From NCBI RefSeq assembly GCF_008831285.2, contig NC_045141.1:10092106-10156105 (forward strand): a stretch of DNA of 64,000 nucleotides. Direction: 5' to 3'. The translations under genes and the position numbers were made by a program. The notes beneath the pieces were generated by a model. The model worked only from the letters and a program-made list of their open reading frames with translations. It was not told where the DNA came from and searched no databases. Positions 23,695-35,800 of the stretch are shown one piece after another. This stretch comes from Nymphaea colorata (taxonomy: Eukaryota; Streptophyta; Magnoliopsida; Nymphaeales; Nymphaeaceae). How positions within the stretch are numbered: position 1 is the first letter of the stretch; every line of letters starts with the position of its first letter.

Positions 23695-23940
23695 TGTCAA
23701 TATGTCTGATTTGTATTGGATATCCAAGCGAACTGCTGCAACAAACTTGGATGAAGAAAAAAAATTACTAATCAATTAAAAAAATGAGATAGGATTTGAA
23801 ATTAGAAATGACATCCAAGTATATTCAGATTCAAGTATGCATAAATATCCAATCCGATACAGATTCAGTTATACAAAAATGTCCAATTGAGATGAGTAAA
23901 AAATGGATTTAGATCAGATTCAAATTATGAAATCTGATTT
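23695..23940. mobile_element. GATTCGG-type MITE, cut by the gap
   Basis: Begins GGATGTCAATATGTCTGATT. Colinear on the opposite strand with about 62890 down to about 62490. The match runs right up to the gap: the last bases before it (CAAATTATGAAATCTGATTT) correspond to about 62496-62515, which continue for a further hundred or so bases in that copy. Confidence 0.6.
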
Positions 23941-24040
23941 NNNNNNNNNNNNNNNNNNNNNNNNNNNNNNNNNNNNNNNNNNNNNNNNNNNNNNNNNNNN
24001 NNNNNNNNNNNNNNNNNNNNNNNNNNNNNNNNNNNNNNNN
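23941..24040. other. Assembly gap (100 N)
   Basis: Exactly 100 Ns, the convention for a scaffold gap of unknown size. It separates the MITE from the interior of the gypsy element. Confidence 0.98.
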
Positions 24041-24439
24041 AAACCCTTGGAGGAGTCAATGCTAGTACTATATAAATTAGAATTTTACCCACATTTATAT
24101 TTCCATAGGTTCCAAGACCAATTTTCAAAATATGCATATAGGCAAGAGTCCTAGGAATTGCATTATCAATTTTTCATTAACTGCTTTTTGGACGCATGTG
24201 ATGTTTTACTTTGCCCCTAAGTCCATGTCCAAACCCAATGTCAAAACTCTTCTCGAGTCTCTATTGGGTCAATTCATGTCAAAGTCTAATACCTTCTCTT
24301 GTCTAGATGGACTCAGAGTATCTTCCATATGACCACATCCTATTCGGGTCATGTCAAGCCGATCCGGACTTCGCATCATCCCAAGTGAGTCTACCTACCT
24401 CAGTGGTATCTTTCATGGTACCCAACATCTTTCGGTGTA

Positions 24440-25513
24440 TGTTCCCGATCACTTAGAGGATTGCGGTCTTGAAGAAAGCAGTCAGTCTTGCCATACAGCC
24501 TATTCAATGGCAATCTAATCCATGCAATTGCTGAAAGATGGAACCCCAAGGACCAACACATTCTGGTTTCCATGGGGTGAAATGACAATCACTCTTGATG
24601 AGTTCTCCAACATTATGGGTTTGCCAGAACCAAAAGTGACCCAGAGGTCCAATTGAAGACCAGTTCCTTGTAAACCAAGTCAAGTCAAAACTCTAGAAGT
24701 GATTCGTAAACTCACAGGGAAAAGGAGTTGGCATTTTCTAGAGAAAGATGGACATCAATATCTTCAACTACAAGAGCTTGGTGAAACATACTCCCAATTT
24801 GTCAACCCTGCGTCACTATCTAAACTGTTGCAGACAAGTACAAAAACTCCATAGTGACTTGTACCGTGGGTCTTAATCTTCTTCAATAATGAAGAACACA
24901 TAATGGATTTCCGCATAGCTCGCCTCTTCAGAAAATGGGGGCATGTCCAAGTCCGTCACATTTCCATAGCAATGGCAGCCTTGGCATTCCTTTACAGAGG
25001 GTTGGCAAATTTTCAATTGGAGATGCAGACTCGATAGAAGGATGTGTCTTTGCACTGCAAGCATGGTTCTACAAACATGTGGGGCCACAATCATGTCATT
25101 TTCAAAACACAGACGGTCAGTTATCTAGTATGGAGCACTACCGCAGAAAGATGGAGGAAGTTGATGACTCCACCATCATTTGGGACTTCTTTGATCGAGA
25201 GGTCATCAAGTCAAGATACACTTACAACCCAGTCAGAGGAAGTCTTCTATTGGGACCGTTTTTCATAATTGAATATCATCCGGAGCGTTGCCTCAGGCAA
25301 TTCTCACTGCGTCAGAGGAAGGCATATCCAATTGAGTCGGAAGGAGCCATTGTGGAGTGTGAACTAGACACTGAAGAGTGGTCCGGGATATACACCTATG
25401 CCCAGCAACGTTGGGAATCATTTGCTCACTTGTATCTTGTCCTTGGTCCAGGAATGGGTCCCGAATATGTAAAATGGTGGGATGAAGTTCGCCCATCTAT
25501 CCTTCTGTCCTAG
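24440..25513 (+). pseudogene. Plant-mobile-domain (PMD)-like ORF upstream of gag
   Basis: Pieces in different frames read NLIHAIAERWNP, then NTFWFPWGEMTITLDEF...IMGLPEP (24545-24640), then RLFRKWGHVQVRHISIAMAA...FLYRGL (24920-25010). A 3' frame follows through DADSIEGCVFALQAWFYKH to a stop at 25513. The ERW..xxNTFxxPWGEMTxTLxDxxxxxGLP pattern is characteristic of the plant mobile domain (MAIN/MAIL-type, formerly called aminotransferase-like), known both in host proteins and in transposons. Several stops and at least one frameshift (near 24545) make it a pseudogene. Its position just before gag on the same strand suggests it belongs to the retroelement as its extra first ORF. I did not recognise the last 100 residues. 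Confidence 0.7.
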
Positions 25514-25696
25514 ATTGTCATGTCTAGTTCATTGTCATTAAGCCAAAATTTGTCAAGTTTTGTCAAGTTATGTTAAACTTTGTCAAGTTTTGTCATTCTC
25601 ATCTTTCTTTTAATATGTAATCAAAATTTGTCACCTCTCATCAATTCACATCCTAACATTTTCAATTTTTCTTCTTGCAAGGTGAACATCCGCTTT

Positions 25697-27050
25697 ATGG
25701 TTGAAACCAGAAGCCAAAGCAGGAGAAGGAGTGAAATGGAGCTTGATCAACCTTTTATAGGAGACAGGGGAGAAGAATCCTCCTCAGAAACACCTCCCAA
25801 GCTGGAAATAAATGACCCAGAATTTGAGGAATACAGAAGATTCGGAAATACATGATCATGTTCAATGAAGAACAAGCGCAGGCAGAAAAAGCCAAAAAGA
25901 AAGGGAAGAAAACAAGAAAGTACTCATCAAGCAGTTCAGACTCTTCTGAAGACGCTACAACAGAATCTAGTAGTGAGGAAGAACCGAAAACTCCCAAGAA
26001 AAAGAAGAAGGGAGAATCCTGGAAAACAAAAATCCAGGAAGTTGAAAAAAGTTAAATGCAGTACAACTTAAAGGCAAGAACAAGAGGAATTTCACTTGCG
26101 AAGATTTCTACGAAAGCTTCGAAAATGACAAACACATAAAAAACTTGCCCAAGAAATTTATCAAATTTGATGGCCATGGAGACCCAAAGGCACATTTGGC
26201 CATGTTCTTTGCTGAATGCTACAAATTCCGCCACAATCATAGGGCCCTCTTTCGATGTTTCCCTAGAAGCCTAGAAGGAATTGCAGCACAATGGTATCGG
26301 GAACACATCAACCCAGTGGAATTGAAAAATTTTGACATGTTAATCAACCTTTTCATCGAAAGGTTCATTCAAAACGTTGAAACTGCACCAACGATCACCA
26401 CATTATGCTATCTAAAACAGAGGCCAGGTGAAAAGGTGAGAGATTTTATTCAGAGGTGGAGGTCTTCTTGCAACAAGATGAGAGACCCAATCTCTCAATC
26501 CCATGCACTGGGATTGATCGTAAAACAATTTGACACAACCATTAAGGAGCCTCATTTCCAATGCTCCAATCAAGTCTTTCATCGATCTCACTGAGAGGGC
26601 AGAATGCATTGAAGCAGGAATTGAGAATGGAGCTTTTGATGCTGTCATCCCGGTAAAAGTAAGGAAGATACAAAAAGAATAGCAGAAGTCAGAATGCTCC
26701 AGCCAACATCGTGGCCAACGCTGCAGCCTTCAAGAAAGAAAAGTCCGAATATCCTAAGAATAAAGGGTAATGGACAAAGCTAGTGGCAGTAGTAGTGGCA
26801 CCAAAACAACATCCTGGATGGGGTACGATAGAAAATTTACCCCATTACAACAAAGTTATGAAGAGGTCATGCATATGCTAATCGAAAGAGGTACTCTGTT
26901 TCTCCCAAAAGTCTCCAACCCCCCACCAATGATGGGAAAAACAAAGAGCAATTCTGCAAATTTCATCGCGCTCCAGGACATGATACAGAAGACTGCCTTG
27001 TACTTAAAAATATTGTGCAAGATGCAGTTGACAAAAAAATAATCAAAGAG
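25697..27050 (+). pseudogene. Gypsy gag, frameshifted
   Basis: The ATG at 25697 gives MVETRSQSRRRS and an acidic region, and a frameshift at about 25852 leads into a Ser/Lys-rich stretch. The capsid-like Retrotrans_gag core is 26145-26594 (KFDGHGDPKAHLAMFF, AAQWYREH, ERFIQNV, LKQRPGEKVRDFIQRW). After another frameshift (about 26570) the frame continues as SFIDLTERAECIEAG, then breaks again. Near 26950-27040 one frame reads FCKFHRAPGHDTEDCLVLK, a zinc-binding CxxH...GHxTEDC motif typical of the gag end in plant gypsy elements. It would form the virus-like particle shell and bind RNA. At least four lesions. Confidence 0.85.
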
Positions 27051-27419
27051 TCAGTGAACAGCCGGACATTCTCAAGAATCCTTTTCCTAAACATGGCAAA
27101 GGAATAGTTTCGATGGTCAGATTTTCAACAGGTCGTCAAATTATGGTGACAAACAAAAGGGATACAGCTCCCTGGATTTCTTTGGATTGCTTTTCAAACA
27201 TGATAAAGGATCCATCAATGCACAAACCGGACTGGTTAAACAAGACATCTGACAGAGATTGATCAGAAGTCACAAGTGGCGACTCTGAACCATTGGAATC
27301 CATTTTCAATGAATTGGACCCCTTACCTGAAGTCAAGAAGGAGGGTTTAGCCCTAACAGGGGGAATGAATGGGCTTTTGAATTATGTGAAAATAGTCCGA
27401 TCATATTCTCTGATAAAGA

Positions 27420-28253
27420 TCTACCAACTGGAGGTGCATCGCACAATGACGCCTTGCACATAGTGATAGAGACAAGGGGCACCAGAGTCTCCCACGTTTT
27501 AATTGATGGTGGAGCAAGCCTGAACATCTGTCCACAACAAACAGCTCGTGAGTTGGGCATAAGACAGGCTGACTATACTCCATCCAAAATTTTCATCCAT
27601 GGATATGACGGGACAGGACAACCATGCCTAGGATGCATATGTCTGGATTTGAATATTTCTGAGACGTATCATCGGTTTTATTTCATGTGGTGGATATAGA
27701 ACCCTCCTTCAACTTGTTGCTTGGCAGGCCATGGATCCATGCTACCAATGCAGTTCCCTCCACTCTACATCAGTGTGTCAAATGGACTTACAACGGGAAT
27801 TCTATAACCATCTATGCAGAGGATAGGGAAAGTCGGCTTGTACACCCAATGATTCCGGTACCAACATATACAATTGAGGTACCCAGTATTCGAGTCTGCA
27901 AAGAAGAAGAAATATCTCAAAGTCTTAGCAGGTTGGCCATTCAGAAACCAAAGAAACAGGTATGGGTGAAAAGGGGTACCAAACTTGAAACAAGTTACAA
28001 AAGTCATCCGTTGTTCAAGAAATTCTGCCAGAATGAGAAAGGATTGGATTTACTCATACGCCATGGCTACCAGCCATTTACTGGCCTTGGCAAACATGAA
28101 AATGAAATCTTGGAACCAGTTACCTTGACAGGACAACGAGGCACTCAAGCCTTGGGGTGCCAAAGCTATGAAAAAGTGGATGTTGAGGAAGAATTCAAGC
28201 CAGTACCTTTCGTCAAGAGCAATACCATAGGCGGATGTTCACCATCAATTTGA
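27420..28253 (+). pseudogene. Gypsy protease followed by a G-patch-like motif
   Basis: 27454-27699 contains the aspartic protease active-site region VLIDGGASLNICP (DGG in place of the usual DTG/DSG, common in plant gypsy elements). After a frameshift near 27690 the second frame (27687-28253) holds NLLLGRPWIH, the conserved C-terminal protease segment. Further on comes a glycine-spaced stretch RHGYQPFTGLGKHENEI...GTQALG (about 28058-28155) that resembles a G-patch. The frame ends at 28253 after FVKSNTIGGCSPSI. The protease would release gag and pol proteins. The G-patch reading is from pattern only. Domain order after gag and before RT is normal for Ty3/gypsy. Confidence 0.8.
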
Positions 28254-28410
28254 ATCAACAAATCCGCCATCATTTTGTCATTTTGTCGTCATTGTACTCA
28301 AATAGACCAAGTGTCTTCATTTTGTAATACCTTCAAAAATACAATGACAAATGCAAATTACTTCCATATACAATGTCTCAAATTTCATCTAACTTCTTTA
28401 CAATCTTTAG
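28254..28410 (+). other. Non-coding spacer between protease and RT, possible intron 3' part
   Basis: T-rich, stop-containing stretch between the protease frame (frame 3) and the RT frame (frame 2). It ends ACAATCTTTAG at 28410, a good 3' splice site directly before ATGGCATTTGAGG. Ogre elements are known for an intron at exactly this place. No convincing donor site chosen: GTACCT at 28203 is a weak candidate. Confidence 0.4.
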
Positions 28411-31400
28411 GATGGCATTTGAGGATCAAACATCAAAAGCTTTTAAGGAGATAAATCCAGAACTCACAGAGGCCGAATGTCCAGAGTTCATCCAAATGAG
28501 AAAGCAAGATCAACCGTCACCTCTGATTAATGATCCGATTGAGGAAATTAACATTGGCACGGAAGAGAGTCCAAAGATTTTGCAAATTGGAACAAGTCTC
28601 TCAGCAGAAGAAAGAAAAGAGTTGATAGATTTCCTCAAAAAGCATCAAGAAGCCTTTGCGTGGACTTATGAGGACATGCCAGGACTTGATACAAAATTAG
28701 TCGAGCATCGACTACCATTGAAACCAGAATGCAAGCCAATCAAACAAAAGTTGAGGAAACTAGACCCTCGTCTTGAGGGGCAAGTTAAGGAAGGCCTAGA
28801 AGACCTACTAAAGGCAGGGTTCATCCGAACAATCGACTATCCTGAATGGTTAGCAAACATTGTGGTAGTCCCAAAGAAAAATGGCAAAATTCGGCTCTGC
28901 ATCGATTTCAGAGATTTGAATAAGGCTACACCAAAGGATGACTACCCACTTCCAAACATTGACTTGTTGGTAGACAGTACCGCAGGTCACGCTATGTTCT
29001 CCTTTATGGATGGATATTCTGGTTATAACCAAATTAAGTTGGCAGCTCAAGATCAAGCCAAAACATCATTTACAACCCCATGGGGTACCTTCTGCTATAC
29101 AGTAATGCCATTTGGTTTGAAGAACGCTGGGGCAACATATCAAAGGGCTATGGCAGCTATTTTTCATGACCAAATGCATCAAATCATGGATGCATATGTA
29201 GATGATCTACTAATTAAGTCAAAAACAAGGGAGAATCACATCAACATTCTCTCTCAAGTTTTTGATAGACTCTTACAATACAAACTTAGATTGAATCCAC
29301 AAAAATGTGTATTTGGTGTGGAATCCGGTAAGCTTTTGGGATTTATGGTCAGCCAAAAGGGAATCGAGATGGATCCTTCCAAAGCAAAGGCGATCATCGA
29401 AATGTCACCCCCAACAAATCTTAAGGAGCTACGCAGCTTGCAAGGCAGAATTCAATCAATCAGAAGGTTTATATCTAATCTCGCCATGAGATGCGAACCC
29501 TTCAACCATTTACTGCGGAAAGGAGTCAAATTTGAATGGGGGCATGAATGTCAAGCCTCATTCGAAAAGATCAAGAAGTATCTTCTTTGCCCACCAATTT
29601 TAAAACCTCCAATTTTAGGGGAACCTCTACTCCTTTACATCACAGTTAACGATTCAGCCTGTGGTGGATTTCTGGCTCAATATGAAGAAGGATGCCGAAT
29701 AGAACATGCCATTTATTACATCAGTAAGACATTTGTGCAGTATGAAAAGAACTACTCGCACATGGAAAAAACTTGCTTAGCCTTGGTGTGGATGTGTCAA
29801 AAATTAAGGCATTATCTATTGGCTTGTGAAGTTAAAATTTTATCCAAACTTAATCCACTCAAATATATCCTCGAACAGCCATTTCTGAATGGAAGGATAG
29901 CAAAGTGGCAGGTTTTGCTGATGCAATATGATTTGGAATATGTGTCACAAAAATCAATCAAGGGGCAAGCCATTGCAGACCAATTGGCAGATTTTCCTCT
30001 ATATGAAGAAATTAGAACAAATGATGATTTTCCAGATGAGCAAATCCTGACAACTGAACCAGAGCCGATTTGGGAGATGTACTTTGATGGATCTAAGAGC
30101 ACAGCTGGGGCAGGCATTGGGATACTTTTCATTACACCAGAAAGGGAAATGATTCCTTACTCTCTCAAATTGAATTTTTCCTGCACGCATAATATGGCAG
30201 AGTACGAGGCCCTAATCCAAGGACTCAAAATGTTGCTCAAATTTAAAGTGCAGAGAGTTCGCATTTTGGAGATTCTCTCTTGGCTGTCAGTCAGGTCAAT
30301 GGAGATTGGCAAGTCAAAGATCAAAAATTGATCCCATATCAAGAGTTAGCAGCTTCCCTCTTAAGACAGTTCGAGGAATGTCAACTCTTACATGTCAAAA
30401 GAGAATTTAACCCAATAGCAGACGGTTTAGCCAGTTTAGGCTCTACCATTGCCTTCAAACCTGGAGAATCTATCAGATCTTTTGAAGTTGGAAGACTCGA
30501 ACAACCATCTTTTGTCATACCAGAACAGGTGTTGCAAGCAGAAAGTAGAGAAACACCATGGTATCAGAACATCAAGGATTTTCTCCAAACTGGAACACTT
30601 CCACCAGAAATGTCTCGAAAAGAGCAAAGAGTTTTGAGACACATGTCTTCAAGATATTTCATTCTAGCCGACATCCTATACAGAAGAGGATTCAGCACAG
30701 AATATGCTAGATGTCTCGATGCAAATGAGGCACTAGAAGTCATTCAAGAAGCCCATGAAGGAATTTGTGGGGGACATGTAGGGTATCAGACCCTCGTCAA
30801 GCAAATAGTCAGAGCAGGGTACTATTGGCCCACAATGCAAAGAGACTGTCACCAATTTGTCAAGAAATGCATCAAATGTCAGTTGCATGCACCATCAATT
30901 CATGCTCCAGTAGCGTACCTTCATTCGGTCAGCTCACCATGGCCATTCTCCATGTGGGCCTTCGACGTAGTCGGTCCAATCAATCCACCTGCCTCAAATG
31001 GACACAGGTATTTTCTTGCAGCTACAGATTACTTCACCAAATGGGTGGAAGCGATCACTTTAAAAACAGTCGAAGGACAACACGTAGTGTCCTTCATTCA
31101 TAAAAATCTTTTGTGTAGATTTGGCATCCCGCATGATATCGTTCTGATAACGGTACTCATTTCAAAAATGAGAAAATGCGCAATCTTTGTCATAAACACA
31201 AAATACAACATCACTTTTCTGCCCCATATCACCCTCAAGGTAATGGTCAGGCAGAAGCAACCAACAAGATTTTGATTCGTGTCTTAGAAAGGACAGTTGA
31301 AACAGGCCGAGATTGGCACGAGAAAATGCACAATGCACTTTGGGCGTATCGAACCACAATTCGGACACCCACCAATGCTACACCAGCAGAATTAGTATAT

Positions 31401-31805
31401 GGAACGGAAATTGTCCTTCCATTACATGTCCAAAAACCAGCAATGAAATTTGCTGCTCTCATTGAACTCCCAATTAACAAATACCAAAAAAAGAGACTTA
31501 CTCAATTAGACCTCTTAGACGAGAAAAGACTACAAGCGGCAGAGCATGCCGAAGTCTATCGTAAGAGAGTCGCCCGACATTATGCCAAATCAGTCATTGA
31601 AAGAAAATTTCAGGTAAATGATCTTGTTTTAAGATCCATAGTTCCACTCAGGAGTAGACCCAAAGGAAAATGGGCGCCGAACTGGGAAGGACCATATGTT
31701 GTCAAAGAGGTTCTACCTCACAATTCTTATCGACTGATTGATGCCGATGGGGTTGAAATCCCCGATCCAATTAATGCTTTGCATCTCAAAAAATTCTATA
31801 CTTGA
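28373..31805 (+). pseudogene. Gypsy pol: RT, RNase H, second RNase H, integrase
   Basis: RT is at about 28720-29230: VPKKNGKIRLCIDFRDLN, the TTPWGTFCYTVMPFGLKNA block and catalytic YVDD (29197-29208). RNase H at about 29640-29840 has KTFVQYEKNYSHMEKTCLAL. A second RNase H at about 30068-30430 has MYFDGSKSTAGAGIG, NMAEYEALIQGL and then GDSLLAVSQVNGDW after a one-base frameshift near 30270. Integrase: zinc finger (HEGICGGHVGYQTL...CIKCQ, 30750-30885), core with WAFDVVGP (first Asp), SDNGTHF (second Asp, about 31145, frameshifted) and GNGQAEATNK (Glu, about 31255). The C-terminal part runs to 31805. I see no chromodomain. Two frameshifts break the polyprotein, but every catalytic residue I can check is retained. 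The likely function in life was reverse transcription and insertion. Confidence 0.92.
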
Positions 31806-32866
31806 ATTTGCAATTCAAAAAAAAAAAAAATTCAAAATAGTTGTGCTTTGATAAGCACGTTTGTAACAATTTTCAAACCAACTAAGGGGCATGGTATCCC
31901 TTAGGGAAAAGTTTCAAAAATGCATCAAAATTTTCAAACTCAACCCATGTCTTGAAGACAATTGCAAGGGCATCGTCTTGAAATAGGCAAGAAATTTCAC
32001 AGACATTGAGGGACTTATGTATAGTAATTAATGTTGGTCCCGACAATCGGCATTTGTAAAGGTCTAGCATGAGATGCCATAAGAAAAAGTCTTGTCACCT
32101 AAAAGACCTTGGCAAGATGCTAGAAAAAGCTATCAAGCGAAATGAGTTGAGCAATGAGCTCGGGGTGAGTGTAGTTGTTCCTCTGGTTCAAAGCTCAGCA
32201 GGCGCGGGTGGGCATATGACCTATGCTTACGCCGTGAAGCTAAAAAGCAATCCATGAACATTTTGCTTATATTAAGTCTCCTAAAGCCTTCTGAATTCGA
32301 GCAAGTAAGCCCGGGGAGTGTTTTACATTTGGTACCCTGAGGCCAACTGGTCTAGGAGTTACCGGCCCAAAGCTTGTTACAAGGGTTCAGAAGAAAGCCC
32401 GATAGACTTGATATTACACAAAGCAAACTACACAAAACCGCCAAAGCGGTGGAACTCCGTAGTAGCTTTTGGGGTGGTGAGGAATTTCTCCCAAGAGTGA
32501 AGGGTGGCTCAAAAAGAAAATCAAAATTCAAAAGCAAAAGAGAGTATGTGAAAAATTAAGTAAAAGAAGAGAAAAAGCACTTGCCAATGGTTTAGAAGGC
32601 ATCGAAGGCAAATTTCTCAAAGCATCAAATGCAAAAACTTTCACAATTACAAAATTTTTCAACCAACATTAATTCCTCTACAAAGTCTCCAATGAGATGG
32701 AGAAAGATCTTCTTATTTCAGGTCTATGCCTAGCATTTCTCCTCGAGCGAGGATGGTTCAACATCATTTGAAAAATGGATTTTCCAAACGATTTGCAAAA
32801 ATTTGGTGCGTGAATCTTTGCTATTAAGCAAATTATTCAATTTGCTTAACAACAAAGAGGGGCATC
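31806..32866 (+). other. Non-coding spacer and polypurine tract before the 3' LTR
   Basis: About 1 kb with no frame of interest, as is usual between pol and 3' LTR in Tat-type elements. It ends in AACAAAGAGGGGCATC (32851-32866), the likely plus-strand primer site next to the LTR. Confidence 0.7.
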
Positions 32867-35800
32867 TGTTCACACCCCAAATTTTTCCACATCAAAATTG
32901 AAGCAATGTGAAAATTTCACAAAAGAATTGTGAAATTTGCAATTTCAAAGCCAATTTCGAATCTAAAGAACAATTAGATTCAAATCGTGAATTTAACCCG
33001 ATACACGAATCCCAATGCAGGATTACGAGTCCAAATTCAATTGCAAATGTCATTTGAAATCCAAATCCAATTGCAAAATGCAAATTTTGACTTAGATCCA
33101 AGAATTGGATCTAATTCAGTCTAAAATGCTACGTGGGACCCACGTGTGGGCCCCACCTAGCCCGTGTGGTCAAGAGCCCTCCCCAGGGGCCATGCCCCCC
33201 TCCATGTAAAAAAAAAAATAATAAATAAATATTTTCTCTCAAATTAATTGAAGAAAAGTCATTTTCAAGAAGAAATAAAGGAGAAACCTAGGAAAAGAGA
33301 GACATTTATGTCTCTCTCTCTTCTTTAACCAGATCCTCCTTAAAGAAAAAAATCATTTCCAAGGAAGCAATTACTAAACTGGTCAAACTCACCTAACCTA
33401 CTTAATCCAAGTAGGTTTGACCCGGGTGCACTCAAATGTGGTGCCAATTCCAGCTAGGTTCGGTCACAATGGGCTCAACATAGTCAAAACGTAAGTCTGT
33501 CTCATGATCCAATTAATGGACGAAAATAGACTTTGACCGAACCAAACCCACTTTGACTAAACTCAGTCAAAGTACAATTTAGCTCAATTAAGAGCTTTCT
33601 TGACCCAAATTTATCAAATTACCTCAAATAAAGTCAAACTACTTGCAAATGAGCTTTGACTTTGGTCAATTGGTCGAAATTGATCAATTTGGACAATTTT
33701 GCCCTTCTGCGGTCAACTTAAGATTAAAAAGCCTAAAATGGTTTATGAAAGGCAAATAAACATTTGAATTTGTCAAATGCTTGAATCAAATACCAAATTT
33801 AAATTGAATTTCTCAAGTGAAAGTTTGATTCAGTTGAAATCCATTTTCAATCAAGTTTTGGACGAAAATACCCTTTTCGAACCAAATTTGATAAAATTTT
33901 TAAATTTTATTAAAATTTAAATTTAATTATCATAATTCAATGGCATTTGGAGCTTAGTAACTAGGTTTTAACCTTATAAGCTCGATTTCAAACAAAAAAA
34001 AATAAATAGTATAAAATAAGGGCAAAACCCTGTGTAAGGGCATTTTCGTCCAAAATTTTGGTCAAAATGGTCACCTAGGTCTGAACCCAAGTTGACCAAA
34101 CCTAGCCCAGCCCACCTAGCTCGTGGAAATGGGCTGAGAAATGGTCAATTAGAGCCTTTAAAGTCTATTTAACTCATTTTACAAGTCCCCAAGGTCTTAA
34201 GTAAGTTCCCAAGGTGAGTTAAGAAGGTGGTTGAACCCACCTCCTCCTCTATATAAACCTCCCCTTGGCCACTAAGGGGGAGGACGAAATTTTGGAGCAT
34301 TCTATCAAATTGCTGCAGCCAAGGAGCTAGGAGGGAGAAGCCAAGGAAGAGAGAAGAGGTTCGTCCAAGCCCCCTTCCCCTTTTTCTCCCATTCTCTTCT
34401 TCACTTTCTTCTATTCTCCCCATTGATTTTGCTAAGTTAGGGTGCTTAAGTGAACCCTTACTTAGGATTTTCGTGGTGAGAAGCCCTCTTTACCACTCCA
34501 AATTCCAGCAAGCAAGCTATTTCTTATTCTAGCTTTGCTAAGCTTGAATCCACGGTTGGATTCTTGCTTAGGATTGCTTGGGTTAGAAAACAAGTGAAGA
34601 CGAAAGACAAACATCAAGACCGACCGCAAGGTAGGTGATCTTAACTCACTTCTCTTCTACTTTAGCTTATTGTTGATTTATTTTAATTCCAACAATTAGC
34701 GGGAGGGTTTATTTTCATTTGCTTACGGCTGGGAATGATGTCCAGCTAAGGGAAACCTACGCTTCAATGTACATGTTAATGCATAATGCATGCATATGTC
34801 GGTTTTCTTAAATATGAACCCAAGTATCAAATTTCGAAATGGGCCCCAAGGCCACGTCCCTTTCAAAGGAACCAACTTAATACCATTTTGAACTCCCTAC
34901 CATGAGAGAATCCCACGGTGAGAAAGTGATTTTGCTACATCACGTATGATGAAAATGCCTATAAGGGATGGATACGTTTTTATGAATGTGATCCACCCTT
35001 GCGTGGCGAAATGATGGACGAATAAGCTTGAGTATTGTTTTATTTTCTTTCTTATTCACAGTCATTTTGATTCATGTCTTTCAATTTAATTAATCAAGGG
35101 TAGTAGGGAAGATTTGAAACAAGTTCTCAATCTTCCTGCATAAAAGAACCCAGCCATGAATCATCATGATTCATGAGTCATGCGGTCCCTTGATAAAATT
35201 TCATTTTGAAAAGTAAGGTACGTATATGTATACATTGTTATATATGTACATATATGCATCCGATTTCTTGTCAAAAATTACATTCCTCCCTTAAAATCAG
35301 GTTGGAACATGTTTCCAAACCGGTCTTTAAGGAAATTGGCCATTTTTATTGATTTTTCTAGTGCAAGATTATAAATTACTTTCATTTCATTTTTACTTAA
35401 TTTCAGCAAACCCATACGTAAGATGTATGTATGTTGTTGAAATCAGACCATGTTTTATAGGAATTGGTTTAAGAATATCAAAATTTACGTATTTGAAATA
35501 CCAACCATCCTAGAATCATCCAAAGGAGTTGATGATTTCATTACTACGAAATCTGGAATTTGAATAGATTTGAAAAACTCATTGTTTCTATCTAAGAAAC
35601 AAGTCCTTATTGGAATCAATGTCCACAATTTTCAGCTATTTAAATCAACACAAGGTCTGATTTTTAGCTATTTTGAGACAAAAGTGGAAGTCATCCATGT
35701 CTCCCATCCGTTTCAAAGATTGAACTTGACATCATTTATATATTTTCATCATTTTGATAATTTTATGTCAAGCCTCAAGCTTATGGACTACATCTCTAAT

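Noticed and set aside
27265-27285. GTGGCGACTC motif resembling a gypsy tRNA primer-binding site
   Set aside because: It lies inside the gag-protease coding region, far from any LTR end.
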